Shown: positions 44,722 to 53,823 of the stretch, piece by piece
Position numbering within the stretch: the first letter of the stretch is position 1
How the letters are laid out: each line of letters begins with the position of its first letter
Source: NVTR01 sp036480115
GTDB lineage: Bacteria > Pseudomonadota > Alphaproteobacteria > Rhodobacterales > Rhodobacteraceae
Direction: 5' to 3'
DNA: 64,000 bases
NCBI GenBank assembly: GCA_965224795.1
Contig: CBDDAE010000001.1
Coordinates: forward strand, 620,001-684,000
The notes under the pieces: generated by a model
The model's input: the letters and a program-made list of their open reading frames with translations, nothing else
What the model was told of the DNA's origin: nothing
Database searches by the model: none
Program-made: the position numbers and the translations under genes

Positions 44722-45585
44722 TCAGTTGTTTGAAGCAACGGTAACGCCCGCAGGCACACCGGCATATTCCTCAATCGCGCCCTTTAGCCATTCGTCGTAA
44801 ACTTCCTGACTGACGGCCTTAACAGTAATCGGCATGAACGTGTGATCCTTGCCGCACAGTTCCGAGCACTGGCCAAAATACACGCCTTCTTTTTCTACTT
44901 TGAACCAAAGCTCTGCCAATCGGCCCGGCACACCGTCCTGTTTGACACCAAAGGCGGGCATCGCCCAGCTGTGGATCACGTCGGCGCCAGTGACCTGAAG
45001 CACGATAGTCTTGTTAATCGGCACAACCAGCGCTGTATCGGTTGCCAGCAGGTATTCATCCGGGGCATAGCCGTATTCTTCCAGCTCTTCGCGGGCTAAC
45101 ATAAAGCTGTCAAAACCAAACTCGCTGTCCGGGTATTCATAGCCCCAATACCACTGATAGCCGGTGGCCTTGATGGTGATATCGGCCTCTGGGATTTCCT
45201 GCTGCTTGAACAAAACTTGCATCGAATAGGCAGCAACAAACACCAGAATGATAATTGGCGCGATGGTCCAAACCACCTCAACCGGGGTGTGGTGGGTGAA
45301 TTTCGCCGGGGTTGGGTTGGATTTTGCATTATAGCGGATAATCACAAATAACATCAGCACAGTAACAAACGCCACAATGACACCGCTGATCGAATGCAAC
45401 AACCAGTCCAACCATGCTATATCACGCGACAGTTCTGTAACCGCAGGTTGAAACCCGGTGCCCTTTGGCACTGGTTTACCGATGCTTTCCAAGCCGGTGA
45501 TCCCGTCCTGAGCGAATGCAAGGCCGCCGGTCAATGTTGCAATTGCGAATGCCCAAAAGGCCGATAGTTTCGTGAAAAAGCGCAT
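44722..45585 (-). CDS. ctaC: Cytochrome c oxidase subunit II
   Basis: A 287-residue subunit II: signal peptide (about 1-23, cut after 'GLAFAQ'), two membrane helices (about 60-85 and 105-130) and a periplasmic cupredoxin domain. The CuA site is complete in 'GQCSELCGKDHTFMPI', with an earlier histidine in 'VIHSWAMPAFGVK'. It accepts electrons from cytochrome c. Start 45585 follows AGGAAG; the open frame further upstream lacks a signal. It leads the ctaC-ctaB-orf-ctaG-ctaE-SURF1 cluster. Confidence 0.96.
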   Translation of the reverse strand: MRFFTKLSAFWAFAIATLTGGLAFAQDGITGLESIGKPVPKGTGFQPAVTELSRDIAWLDWLLHSISGVIVAFVTVLMLFVIIRYNAKSNPTPAKFTHHTPVEVVWTIAPIIILVFVAAYSMQVLFKQQEIPEADITIKATGYQWYWGYEYPDSEFGFDSFMLAREELEEYGYAPDEYLLATDTALVVPINKTIVLQVTGADVIHSWAMPAFGVKQDGVPGRLAELWFKVEKEGVYFGQCSELCGKDHTFMPITVKAVSQEVYDEWLKGAIEEYAGVPAGVTVASNN

Positions 45586-45703
45586 TTTAACTTCCTGTTC
45601 GAGCGGCGGATATTTCGCCATGCTGCGGGCGTTCCAAACTATTAAAGGGAATCCCGTTGTGTCTTGGCGGTTTGAAACCATATTAGGGGACAGTAGACAA
45701 GCT

Positions 45704-45738
45704 AATCCCTTGCGGCAAACAGCCGCTTATGGGGGATT
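45704..45738. other. Two-part inverted repeat between ctaC and tldD
   Basis: Outer arms AATCCC (45704-45709) and GGGATT (45733-45738) enclose inner arms GCGGC (45712-45716) and GCCGC (45722-45726). The structure is about 120 bases before ctaC (minus) and 25 bases before tldD (plus). It could be a leader hairpin or a protein-binding site; no T tract follows on either strand. Confidence 0.35.
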
Positions 45739-45762
45739 TATTAATATTTCATGAGGTGCCCC

Positions 45763-47184
45763 TTGGCTTCAGAACAATTCCGCCCGTTTGAAAACACGCT
45801 GGATCTAGACCGTTCACTTGAATTATTGCGCCGCGCCGTCGCCGGTGCAGATGATGGTGAGCTGTTTATCGAACGCCGCCGCTCAGAGGTACTGACCTTT
45901 GATGACGGGCGGGTTAAAAACGCCAGCTATGATGCTTCCGAAGGTTTTGGCTTGCGCGCTGTGTTGGGGGAAACCACTGGCTACGCCCATTCAACTGAAG
46001 TTAGCGAAGCCGCCCTAAAGCGCGCCGTTGAAACCGCCCGTCTGGCCGTGGGGACCGGTGGCGGCACGCTGGCTGATGCACCAATATCCACCAATCGTAA
46101 GATGTATACCGACGAAAACCCCTTGGATGGGGCCAGTTTTCCGGTGAAAATTGACACTTTGCGCGACATAGACGCCTTTACCCGTGATCTGGACAAACGG
46201 GTGGTGCAGGTGTCGGCGACCATCGCCGCGTCAATGCAAGAGGTCGAAATATTGCGCCCCGACGGCACGCTGGTGCGTGATGCCCGCCCGATGAGCCGGG
46301 TGAATGTGTCAGTGATTGTCGAAGAAAACGGCCGGCGCGAAAGTGGCGGCCACGGGGCTGGCGGCCGGGCGGCGCTGACCGGGCTGATTGAACCTGCCCA
46401 TTGGCAAGGCGCGGCGCGCGAGGCCCTGCGCATCGCGCTGGTCAACCTGCAATCGGTGCCCGCCCCTGCCGGTATGATGGATGTGGTGCTTGGTCCCGGC
46501 TGGCCTGGTATTTTGTTGCACGAAGCCGTGGGCCACGGGCTGGAAGGCGACGCCAATCGCAAGAAAACTTCGGTGTTTTCCGAATTGATGGGGCAACAGG
46601 TGGCTGCCAAAGGCGTGACGGTGGTTGACGATGGCACCATTGCCGATCGGCGCGGGTCCCTAACTGTGGATGATGAAGGCACGCCGTCAGCCAGAAATGT
46701 TCTGATTGAAGACGGTGTGCTGGTGGGTTTCATGCAGGATCGCCAAAACGCGCGGTTGATGGGCGTGGCCCCCACCGGTAATGGCAGGCGTGAAAGCTAT
46801 GCCCACGCACCCATGCCGCGCATGACCAACACCTATATGCTGGGCGGTGATGCTGATCCGGCAGAAATTGTTGCCGATATGAAAGACGGGATCTACGCCG
46901 TTGGCTTTGGCGGCGGTCAGGTGGACATTACCAATGGCAAGTTTGTGTTCAGCTGCACCGAAGCCTACCGGGTGGAAAACGGCCAGGCCGGGGCCCCGGT
47001 TAAGGGTGCGACACTAATTGGCGACGGGGCCACGGCGCTGCGCAATATCCGCGCCATTGGCAATGATATGGCGCTGGATCCCGGGGTTGGCACCTGTGGC
47101 AAGGCCGGACAATGGGTGCCTGTTGGGGTGGGCCAACCAACATTGTTAATCGGCGGGCTGACCATCGGTGGTTCGGCAGTATAG
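45763..47184 (+). CDS. tldD: Metalloprotease TldD
   Basis: A 473-residue TldD. The zinc motif H-E-x-x-x-H sits in 'LLHEAVGHGLEGD' (about residue 253), with 'GTPSARNVLIEDGVLVGFMQD' and 'MPRMTNTYM' as further family blocks. TldD with its partner TldE/PmbA forms a cleft-type peptidase that degrades or matures small peptides; the partner is not in the window. I place the start at TTG 45763, behind GAGGTG; ATG at 45751 is in frame but would put the ribosome site inside the gene. Confidence 0.93.
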   Translation: MASEQFRPFENTLDLDRSLELLRRAVAGADDGELFIERRRSEVLTFDDGRVKNASYDASEGFGLRAVLGETTGYAHSTEVSEAALKRAVETARLAVGTGGGTLADAPISTNRKMYTDENPLDGASFPVKIDTLRDIDAFTRDLDKRVVQVSATIAASMQEVEILRPDGTLVRDARPMSRVNVSVIVEENGRRESGGHGAGGRAALTGLIEPAHWQGAAREALRIALVNLQSVPAPAGMMDVVLGPGWPGILLHEAVGHGLEGDANRKKTSVFSELMGQQVAAKGVTVVDDGTIADRRGSLTVDDEGTPSARNVLIEDGVLVGFMQDRQNARLMGVAPTGNGRRESYAHAPMPRMTNTYMLGGDADPAEIVADMKDGIYAVGFGGGQVDITNGKFVFSCTEAYRVENGQAGAPVKGATLIGDGATALRNIRAIGNDMALDPGVGTCGKAGQWVPVGVGQPTLLIGGLTIGGSAV

Positions 47185-47250
47185 CGTTATTTTATTGGGT
47201 CCTGACGGGACTTTTATGATGTCTCACGCGCTGAATGCGCGTTCGGATAT

Positions 47251-47283
47251 GCCTGCGGCGCGTATATTTATGGAAAGATGAAG
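47251..47283 (-). repeat. Dispersed intergenic repeat, copy C (reverse)
   Basis: Read on the minus strand it begins CTTCATCTTTCCATAAATAT and ends CGCCGCAGGC, matching copy A in most positions. It lies in the tldD-dprA gap, 67 bases after the tldD stop. Confidence 0.5.
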
Positions 47284-47347
47284 CCCCGTTCACCCGGCGT
47301 TAACCAAAGCAAGGGCATGGTGATTCCTGTAAGAGACGGAAACAGAA

Positions 47348-48487
47348 ATGACCAAGGATTTATTCCCTTCCCCACCCCCCCTCACCCCACCCCACCACGA
47401 GGAAGAATGGTTATCCTGGCTTCGTCTCTTACGTTCACGCCGGGTTGGTCCGGCGACATTTTTCAGATTGATGGCAGAACACGGCACCGCGGATGAAGCC
47501 CTGCGCGCCCTGCCCGAAATTGCCCGCGCTGCCGGGGTTAAGGATTACAAGATTTGTCCGGAAGCCGTGGTTCGCACCGAAATGCAGGCCGGAAAACTGG
47601 CCGGGGCAAAACTGATTGCCAGCGGATCACTGGATTTTCCCACCCCTTTAGCCAGTATCAGCGATGCACCACCATTTCTTTGGACCCTTGGACAGGTAGA
47701 ATTGCTGAAACGCCCGATGATCGCCATTGTCGGGGCGCGCAATGCTTCCAGCGTTGGCACCCGAATGGCGCGCAAACTGGCGGCTGAACTGGGAGAAGCC
47801 GGTTTCGTGGTGGTGTCAGGACTGGCGCGCGGTATTGATGCCGCCGCTCACATAGCGGCGACACCTAATGGCACTTTGGCAGTGATGGCTGGCGGCGTTG
47901 ATGTGATCTATCCGGCCGAAAATGCGGTTTTGGCCCAGGAAATTCTGGATAATGGCCTGCGGATTTCTGAACACCCCATGGGATTGCGCCCGATTGCCCG
48001 GCATTTCCCACAACGCAACCGGATCATTTCAGGGCTTTGTCGCGCCGTTATTGTGGTTGAGGCGGCGATGCGGTCCGGCAGTTTAATTACCGCACGCGCG
48101 GCCCTTGATCAGGGGCGCGATGTTATGGCGGTGCCGGGGCATCCGTTTGATGGCCGCGCCAGCGGTGGCAATATCCTGATCCGCGACGGCGCAACACTGG
48201 TGCGCGGTGCTAAGGACGTTATTGCGGCCCTAAGCCCTGAAATTGCGTCCCCTACGTCGGCGCAAGCGGTGGAATCCAAACCCACCAAACCAAATCGATC
48301 TTTGCGCGACATGGCGCAATTGCACGGTGAAATACTATCGCGTTTAGGGTCTTGCCCGGTGGCCGAGGACCAGTTGATCCGCGATCTGGAACTGTCACCA
48401 AGTGTTGTCGCCCCGGCGCTGGTGAACCTGGAACTTGAAGGCAAGATCAGCCGCCAACCCGGTGGTATGCTTAATCTGTCAGAATAG
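47348..48487 (+). CDS. dprA: DNA-processing protein DprA
   Basis: A 379-residue DprA/Smf. A helical N-terminal region (about 20-80) leads to the Rossmann-like core with 'AIVGARNASSVGTRMARKLA', 'VVSGLARGIDAAAH' and 'FPQRNRIISGLCRAVIVVEAA', and a C-terminal winged helix (about 315-379). It loads RecA on incoming single-stranded DNA in transformation. The first 18 codons are proline-rich and come from a C-rich tract, a feature I also expect in roseobacter DprA. Gene order tldD-dprA-topA is usual here. Confidence 0.94.
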   Translation: MTKDLFPSPPPLTPPHHEEEWLSWLRLLRSRRVGPATFFRLMAEHGTADEALRALPEIARAAGVKDYKICPEAVVRTEMQAGKLAGAKLIASGSLDFPTPLASISDAPPFLWTLGQVELLKRPMIAIVGARNASSVGTRMARKLAAELGEAGFVVVSGLARGIDAAAHIAATPNGTLAVMAGGVDVIYPAENAVLAQEILDNGLRISEHPMGLRPIARHFPQRNRIISGLCRAVIVVEAAMRSGSLITARAALDQGRDVMAVPGHPFDGRASGGNILIRDGATLVRGAKDVIAALSPEIASPTSAQAVESKPTKPNRSLRDMAQLHGEILSRLGSCPVAEDQLIRDLELSPSVVAPALVNLELEGKISRQPGGMLNLSE

Positions 48488-48658
48488 GCCAAGCCCCGGT
48501 CTCGGCGACATAGCCCGGATATGCGCACCTATCAGCAAGCAAATTTCTGCCATGATCACGGGCTAAAATATTTCCTGAAACCAGTGCATTGACATCCCAC
48601 CCAATACCGCCGCATTTGTGCCCGCCATATTACCTGACCCCGAGCCGAGAGGAAATTT

Positions 48659-51259
48659 ATGCCCGTCGTTGTAGTCGAATCCCCCGCTAAGGCCAAGACA
48701 ATAAACAAATATCTGGGGGATGATTACACCGTATTGGCGTCCTTTGGTCATGTCCGCGACCTGCCGCCCAAAGACGGCAGCGTCGATACCGACAACGATT
48801 TTGAGATGAAATGGGAAATCGGCAGCGACAGTAAAAAGCATGTCAAAGCCATTTCAGATGCGCTGAAAGAAGACAACGAACTGATCCTTGCGACTGACCC
48901 GGACCGCGAAGGTGAAGCCATCAGCTGGCATCTGGAAGAGGCCCTGCGCAAACGCAAAATCATCAAAAAAGACACCCCTGTCAGCCGGGTTGTATTTAAC
49001 GCCATCACCAAATCGGCCGTGACCGAAGCGATGAAATCCCCACGTCAGGTGGATATGCCGTTGGTCAACGCCTATCTGGCGCGCCGTGCCTTGGATTATC
49101 TGGTGGGTTTCAACCTGTCGCCTGTGCTGTGGCGCAAACTGCCGGGCGCTAAATCTGCCGGGCGGGTACAATCGGTAACTCTGCGCCTGATCGTTGAGCG
49201 CGAGATGGAGATTGAGGCGTTCAAGAACCGTGAATATTGGAGCGTTAAGGCGATGCTATCGTCACCGCGCGGCCAGTCTTACGAGGCACGCTTGACGGTT
49301 CTGGCTGGCAAAAAGCTGGAAAAATTTGACATTGAAAACACCACCCAGGCCGAACTGGCAGTACAGGCGATCAACAGCCGCGACCTAAGCGTCCAATCGG
49401 TTGAGGCAAAACCAGCCAACCGCAACCCGTCGGCGCCGTTCATGACATCAACCTTGCAACAGGAAGCAAGCCGTAAATTTGGCTTTGGCGCGCGCCAAAC
49501 CATGGGCAGTGCGCAACGATTGTATGAGGCCGGGCTGATCACCTATATGCGGACCGACGGCATTGATATGGCGCCCGAAGCGTTGACTGCCACGCGCGGC
49601 GCCATTGATGCGCGCTATGGCAAGGATTATGTGCCCGCCAGCCCGCGCATGTATAAAAATAAGGTCAAAAACGCCCAGGAAGCCCACGAATGTATTCGCC
49701 CGACCGACCTGACCAAAGCCGCTGCGGACCTGAAAATCGCAGATGCCGACCAGCGCAAGCTGTATGATCTGATCTGGAAACGCACCATCGCCAGCCAGAT
49801 GGCCGCCGCCCGAATGGAACGCACCACGGTTGATATCGGCAGCGAAGACGGCCAGATCACCCTGCGTGCCACCGGGCAGGTTGTGTTGTTTGACGGCTTC
49901 ATGCGGGTCTATGAGGAAGGCCGCGATGATGTGGTTGTCGATGATGACGACAAGCGCCTGCCGCAGATTTCGCAAGGTGAGGCGGCCGAAAAAGGCGACG
50001 TTACGCCCGAGCAACATTTCACACAACCGCCGCCGCGCTATACCGAGGCGTCGCTGGTCAAGCGCATGGAAGAACTGGGCATTGGTCGCCCCTCCACCTA
50101 TGCGTCAGTCGTCACCACGATCCAAACCCGCGAATATGTGCGCAGTGAGAAAAACCGCCTGATCCCGGAAGACAAAGGGCGTTTGGTGACGATATTCCTG
50201 CTGAATTATTTCCGCCAGTATGTCGGCTATGAATTCACTGCCAATCTGGAAGAGCAACTGGATGACGTGTCGGCCGGCAACCGTGATTACAAGGATGTGT
50301 TGGGGCGTTTCTGGCGCGATTTTTCCGCCGCAATCGGTGAAACATCCGAACTGCGCATCCGTGAAGTTTTGGACAAAATCGACGAAGTTCTTGAACCGCA
50401 TGTCTTCCCACCCAATGAAGACGGCACTGATCCACGTATTTGCAAAAAATGCGGCGAGGGTCGTCTGGGCCTGAAAACCGCCCGTTCTGGTGGTGCGTTT
50501 ATTGGCTGTTCCAACTATCCGGAATGCCGATTTACCCGCCCGCTTAAGGCCCCGACAGGCGATGAAGATGAAGCCGGTGATCGGGTATTGGGCCAGGATC
50601 AGGGCGATGAAATTTCCCTGCGTACCGGGCGATTTGGCCCTTATGTGCAACGGGGTGAAGCAACCGAAGACATCCCAAAACCACCCCGCGCCAGCATTCC
50701 CAAAGGCTGGGATGCCGCCACGATCAATCTGGAAAAAGCCCTGACGTTGTTGGACCTGCCGCGCTTTGTGGGTGAGCATCCCGAAGGCGGCAATGTGCAT
50801 ACCAACCTTGGGCGCTATGGCCCCTATGTCATGCACACAACGGTGAATGAGGATGGCAAAGAACAGAAACTTTACGCCAATATTTCTGACGTGGAAGAGG
50901 TGTTCACCATCGGTATGAACCGCGCCGTGGAAGTAATTGCTGAAAAGCGCGCCAAAGGTGGCGGGCGTGGCCGAGCGGCGGCTAAGCCGTTGTTTGAACT
51001 GGGTGAACACCCGGAACATGGCGGCCCAGTCAATGTGATGGACGGCAAGTATGGCCCATATGTGAAATGGGATAAGGTCAATGCAACCATCCCGAAAGAA
51101 ACCGAACCGGCCGATGTGAAAATGGAACTGGCGGTCGAACTGATCGCCGCGCGGGCTGCCAAAAAGGGCGGGCGCAAGAAAGTCGCCAAGAAAAAAGCGG
51201 CCCCAAAGAAGAAAAAGACCGCTGCCAAGAAAAAACCAGCGGCAAAGAAAAAAGCCTGA
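48659..51259 (+). CDS. topA: DNA topoisomerase I
   Basis: An 866-residue type IA topoisomerase relaxing negative supercoils. The TOPRIM domain opens 'MPVVVVESPAKAKTINKYLG' and carries 'ATDPDREGEAISWHL'. The active tyrosine is Y296 in 'LITYMRTDGI'. Toward the C-terminus there is one clear zinc ribbon ('CKKCGEGRLG' to 'CSNYPECRF'), then DUF-type repeats 'LRTGRFGPYVQRG', 'NLGRYGPYVMH' and 'DGKYGPYVKW'. The last 40 residues are a lysine/alanine-rich tail likely to bind DNA. GAGAGGAAA precedes the start. Confidence 0.97.
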   Translation: MPVVVVESPAKAKTINKYLGDDYTVLASFGHVRDLPPKDGSVDTDNDFEMKWEIGSDSKKHVKAISDALKEDNELILATDPDREGEAISWHLEEALRKRKIIKKDTPVSRVVFNAITKSAVTEAMKSPRQVDMPLVNAYLARRALDYLVGFNLSPVLWRKLPGAKSAGRVQSVTLRLIVEREMEIEAFKNREYWSVKAMLSSPRGQSYEARLTVLAGKKLEKFDIENTTQAELAVQAINSRDLSVQSVEAKPANRNPSAPFMTSTLQQEASRKFGFGARQTMGSAQRLYEAGLITYMRTDGIDMAPEALTATRGAIDARYGKDYVPASPRMYKNKVKNAQEAHECIRPTDLTKAAADLKIADADQRKLYDLIWKRTIASQMAAARMERTTVDIGSEDGQITLRATGQVVLFDGFMRVYEEGRDDVVVDDDDKRLPQISQGEAAEKGDVTPEQHFTQPPPRYTEASLVKRMEELGIGRPSTYASVVTTIQTREYVRSEKNRLIPEDKGRLVTIFLLNYFRQYVGYEFTANLEEQLDDVSAGNRDYKDVLGRFWRDFSAAIGETSELRIREVLDKIDEVLEPHVFPPNEDGTDPRICKKCGEGRLGLKTARSGGAFIGCSNYPECRFTRPLKAPTGDEDEAGDRVLGQDQGDEISLRTGRFGPYVQRGEATEDIPKPPRASIPKGWDAATINLEKALTLLDLPRFVGEHPEGGNVHTNLGRYGPYVMHTTVNEDGKEQKLYANISDVEEVFTIGMNRAVEVIAEKRAKGGGRGRAAAKPLFELGEHPEHGGPVNVMDGKYGPYVKWDKVNATIPKETEPADVKMELAVELIAARAAKKGGRKKVAKKKAAPKKKKTAAKKKPAAKKKA

Positions 51260-51359
51260 GCTGTGAAATCAGGAAAATTCGCGCCTTAGCGCCCCAGCCC
51301 AATTGACTTACCCGTCCTAATTTCCGAGTAATCAGAAAATACATTGCCCGGGGACGAAT

Positions 51360-52055
51360 ATGGATAAAGTTTTTGACTCAGCCGCTGCGGCCCTTGATGG
51401 CCTGCTGCATGACGGCATGTTCATTGCAGCCGGGGGTTTTGGGCTTTGCGGCATTCCTGAATTGCTGCTTGAGGCCATCAAACAGGCCGGAACCAAGGAT
51501 CTGACATTTGCGTCCAACAATGCCGGGGTGGATGACTTTGGCATCGGCATCCTGCTGCAAACCCGCCAAGTCAAGAAAATGATCAGCTCTTACGTCGGCG
51601 AAAATGCTGAGTTTATGCGCCAGTTTCTGTCGGGTGAACTGGAACTTGAATTTAACCCACAGGGCACATTGGCCGAACGTATGCGCTCTGCCGGTTGTGG
51701 CATCCCCGGGTTTTATACCAAAACCGGCGTGGGGACGGTGATCGCCGAGGGCAAGGAACACAAGGATTTCAACGGCGAAACCTATATTCTGGAAACCGGG
51801 CTGTTTGCCGATCTGGCCATCGTCAAAGCCTGGAAGGCCGACCCAACCGGCAATCTGGTGTTTCGCAAAACCGCGCGTAACTTTAACCCCCCCGCCGCCA
51901 TGTGCGGCAAGACCTGTGTGGTTGAGGTTGAGGAAATCGTGCCCACCGGCAGCCTGGACCCGGATAGCATCCACCTGCCCGGCATTTATGTGCACCGCAT
52001 CATTCAGGGTGATCACGAAAAACGCATTGAACAGCGCACGGTAAGGGAGGGTTAG
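51360..52055 (+). CDS. 3-oxoacid CoA-transferase subunit A
   Basis: A 231-residue class I CoA-transferase alpha subunit. 'AAGGFGLCGIPELLLEAI' is the oxyanion-type glycine loop and 'ASNNAGVDDFGIGILLQTRQVKKMISSYVGEN' the family core. With subunit B it moves CoA between succinyl-CoA and a 3-oxoacid such as acetoacetate. It is followed after three bases by the B subunit. A possible promoter with TTGACT lies near 51304, not scored separately. Confidence 0.93.
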   Translation: MDKVFDSAAAALDGLLHDGMFIAAGGFGLCGIPELLLEAIKQAGTKDLTFASNNAGVDDFGIGILLQTRQVKKMISSYVGENAEFMRQFLSGELELEFNPQGTLAERMRSAGCGIPGFYTKTGVGTVIAEGKEHKDFNGETYILETGLFADLAIVKAWKADPTGNLVFRKTARNFNPPAAMCGKTCVVEVEEIVPTGSLDPDSIHLPGIYVHRIIQGDHEKRIEQRTVREG

Positions 52056-52058
52056 AAT

Positions 52059-52685
52059 ATGCCTTGGGATCGCAATCAAATGGCCGCCCGCGCCGCGCAG
52101 GAACTGCAAGACGGCATGTATGTGAACCTTGGCATCGGCATACCGACGCTGGTTTCCAACCACATCCCCGACGGTGTGAACGTGACACTGCAAAGCGAAA
52201 ACGGCATGCTGGGCATGGGACCTTTTCCGACCGAGGATGAAATTGACGCCGATCTGATCAATGCCGGCAAGCAAACCATAACCGAGCTGCCGCAAACCGC
52301 ATATTTTGACAGCGCGGCCAGCTTTGGCATGATCCGGGGTGGCAAGATCGCCATGGCCATTCTGGGCGCTATGGAAGTGGCGCAAAACGGTGATCTGGCC
52401 AACTGGATGATTCCGGGCAAGCTGGTCAAGGGCATGGGCGGTGCCATGGATCTGGTGGCCGGTGTTGGCCGGGTGATTGTGGTGATGGACCACACCAACA
52501 AGCACGGCGACAGCAAGATTTTGAAAGAATGCACCCTGCCGCTGACCGGTGCCGGTGTGGTGGATATGATAGTGACCAATCTTGGGGTTCTTGACGTAAC
52601 GGCAGCTGGCCTTAAAGTTAGCGAACTTGCCCCCGGAGTGACCCGAGAGGACATTGAATCTGCCACCGAAGCGACCCTGATATAA
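52059..52685 (+). CDS. 3-oxoacid CoA-transferase subunit B
   Basis: A 208-residue beta subunit. 'YVNLGIGIPTLVSNHIPDG' and the catalytic segment 'LQSENGMLGMGPFP' (E47 forms the CoA thioester) are clear. 'GKLVKGMGGAMDLVAGVGRVIVVMDH' follows. It pairs with the A subunit just upstream in ketone-body or 3-oxoacid use, feeding acetoacetyl-CoA to thiolase. Confidence 0.94.
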   Translation: MPWDRNQMAARAAQELQDGMYVNLGIGIPTLVSNHIPDGVNVTLQSENGMLGMGPFPTEDEIDADLINAGKQTITELPQTAYFDSAASFGMIRGGKIAMAILGAMEVAQNGDLANWMIPGKLVKGMGGAMDLVAGVGRVIVVMDHTNKHGDSKILKECTLPLTGAGVVDMIVTNLGVLDVTAAGLKVSELAPGVTREDIESATEATLI

Positions 52686-52803
52686 CCTTTAATACATAGG
52701 AATGTGTTATTTCTACCAGTTTTTCAGGCAATAGAAATTTCCTGTACCTTTTGCCTAAACAGGTTCACATTGTCGCCAGATTTCGACGCTAGCAGATCAG
52801 CCA

Positions 52804-53823
52804 ATGACAATGAGCAGCACGAATCCACAGCGCAAGTTTCAACCTGACAACCGCCCGACCGGGCGTTGGCGTGGGATCGCTGTACCCGCTGTTATCTTTG
52901 CGGTGGTTCTGTTTGGCCTGATCGCATTGGCCGGGGCCACAGGCTGGGAAGATACACTGGCGCAGATCAAAAAACTGTCCTGGTTGCAATTTGCCGGGTT
53001 GCTTTTGTTCAGCGTCGCAAACTATGTGATACGCGGTTTTCGGTGGCACATTTTTGCCCGACAGCTGGGGCTACAAACTGGGTTTTTACAAAACATGCGC
53101 CATTTTCTGGGTGGCTTTGCCATGATCGCCACCCCTGGCCGGGTTGGTGAACTTGTGCGAATGCGCTGGATACGTCGCGAAACGGGTTGGACACACGAAA
53201 AAACTGCGCCCCTGGTGCTGATGGATCGGGCATCTGATTTGGCGGCGATGGCGCTGATTTTGGGTATCGCAGTAGTCTTTGCAAATACCCGCATTCCGGG
53301 TGCAGTCCCCGTGGCATTACTGGCGCTGATTGCTGCCCTTGTGGCTACTCGGCCCCGTCTTTTGGCAGGTGTCGCTGAGATTGGATATAAATTTAGCGGC
53401 CGCTGGCCACGGCTTTTTGTCCGTGTCAGAACCGCCGCCCGTTCATTAGGTCAGTTTTCAAACTCTACCCTTTTGACCGGCACCACCCTGATTGGTGCCA
53501 TTGGTTGGTTCGCCGAAGCCTACGCATTTTTCCTTTTGCTGGATTGGATGGGGGCAGACATAACCTTGGCCACAGCAACGGCAATATTTGTTTTTGCCAT
53601 AGTGGTTGGTGGATTTTCCGGCGCACCCGGTGGTGTTGGCGGAGCCGACGCAGCTATGATAGCCCTGTTGGCAATCGAAGGTGTTCCACTGGATATCAGC
53701 CTGGCTGCCACAGCAATAATTCGGGTGACAACACTTTGGTTTGGCATTGCGATTGGTTTACTGGTGTTTCCGTTTGCGGAACGTATTTCAAAGAGGGCTG
53801 TAAATGCACTGGAAAACAGTTGA
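52804..53823 (+). CDS. UPF0104/LPG-synthase-TM family membrane protein
   Basis: A 339-residue protein with seven to eight helices. 'NYVIRGFRWHIFARQLG', 'MIATPGRVGELVRMRWI' and 'FSGAPGGVGGADAAMIALL' are typical of the LPG_synthase_TM/AglD family, whose members act as lipid-linked sugar or lipid transferases or flippases. The C-terminus overlaps the next gene (DprE1-like) by 20 bases, which implies a shared transcript. In that setting a role in moving a polyprenyl-phosphate sugar across the membrane is plausible but unproven. Confidence 0.82.
   Translation: MTMSSTNPQRKFQPDNRPTGRWRGIAVPAVIFAVVLFGLIALAGATGWEDTLAQIKKLSWLQFAGLLLFSVANYVIRGFRWHIFARQLGLQTGFLQNMRHFLGGFAMIATPGRVGELVRMRWIRRETGWTHEKTAPLVLMDRASDLAAMALILGIAVVFANTRIPGAVPVALLALIAALVATRPRLLAGVAEIGYKFSGRWPRLFVRVRTAARSLGQFSNSTLLTGTTLIGAIGWFAEAYAFFLLLDWMGADITLATATAIFVFAIVVGGFSGAPGGVGGADAAMIALLAIEGVPLDISLAATAIIRVTTLWFGIAIGLLVFPFAERISKRAVNALENS

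Noticed and set aside
51140..51259. Lysine/alanine repeat-like tract at the topA end, considered as a separate repeat element.
   Set aside because: It is in frame and is the usual basic tail of alphaproteobacterial TopA.
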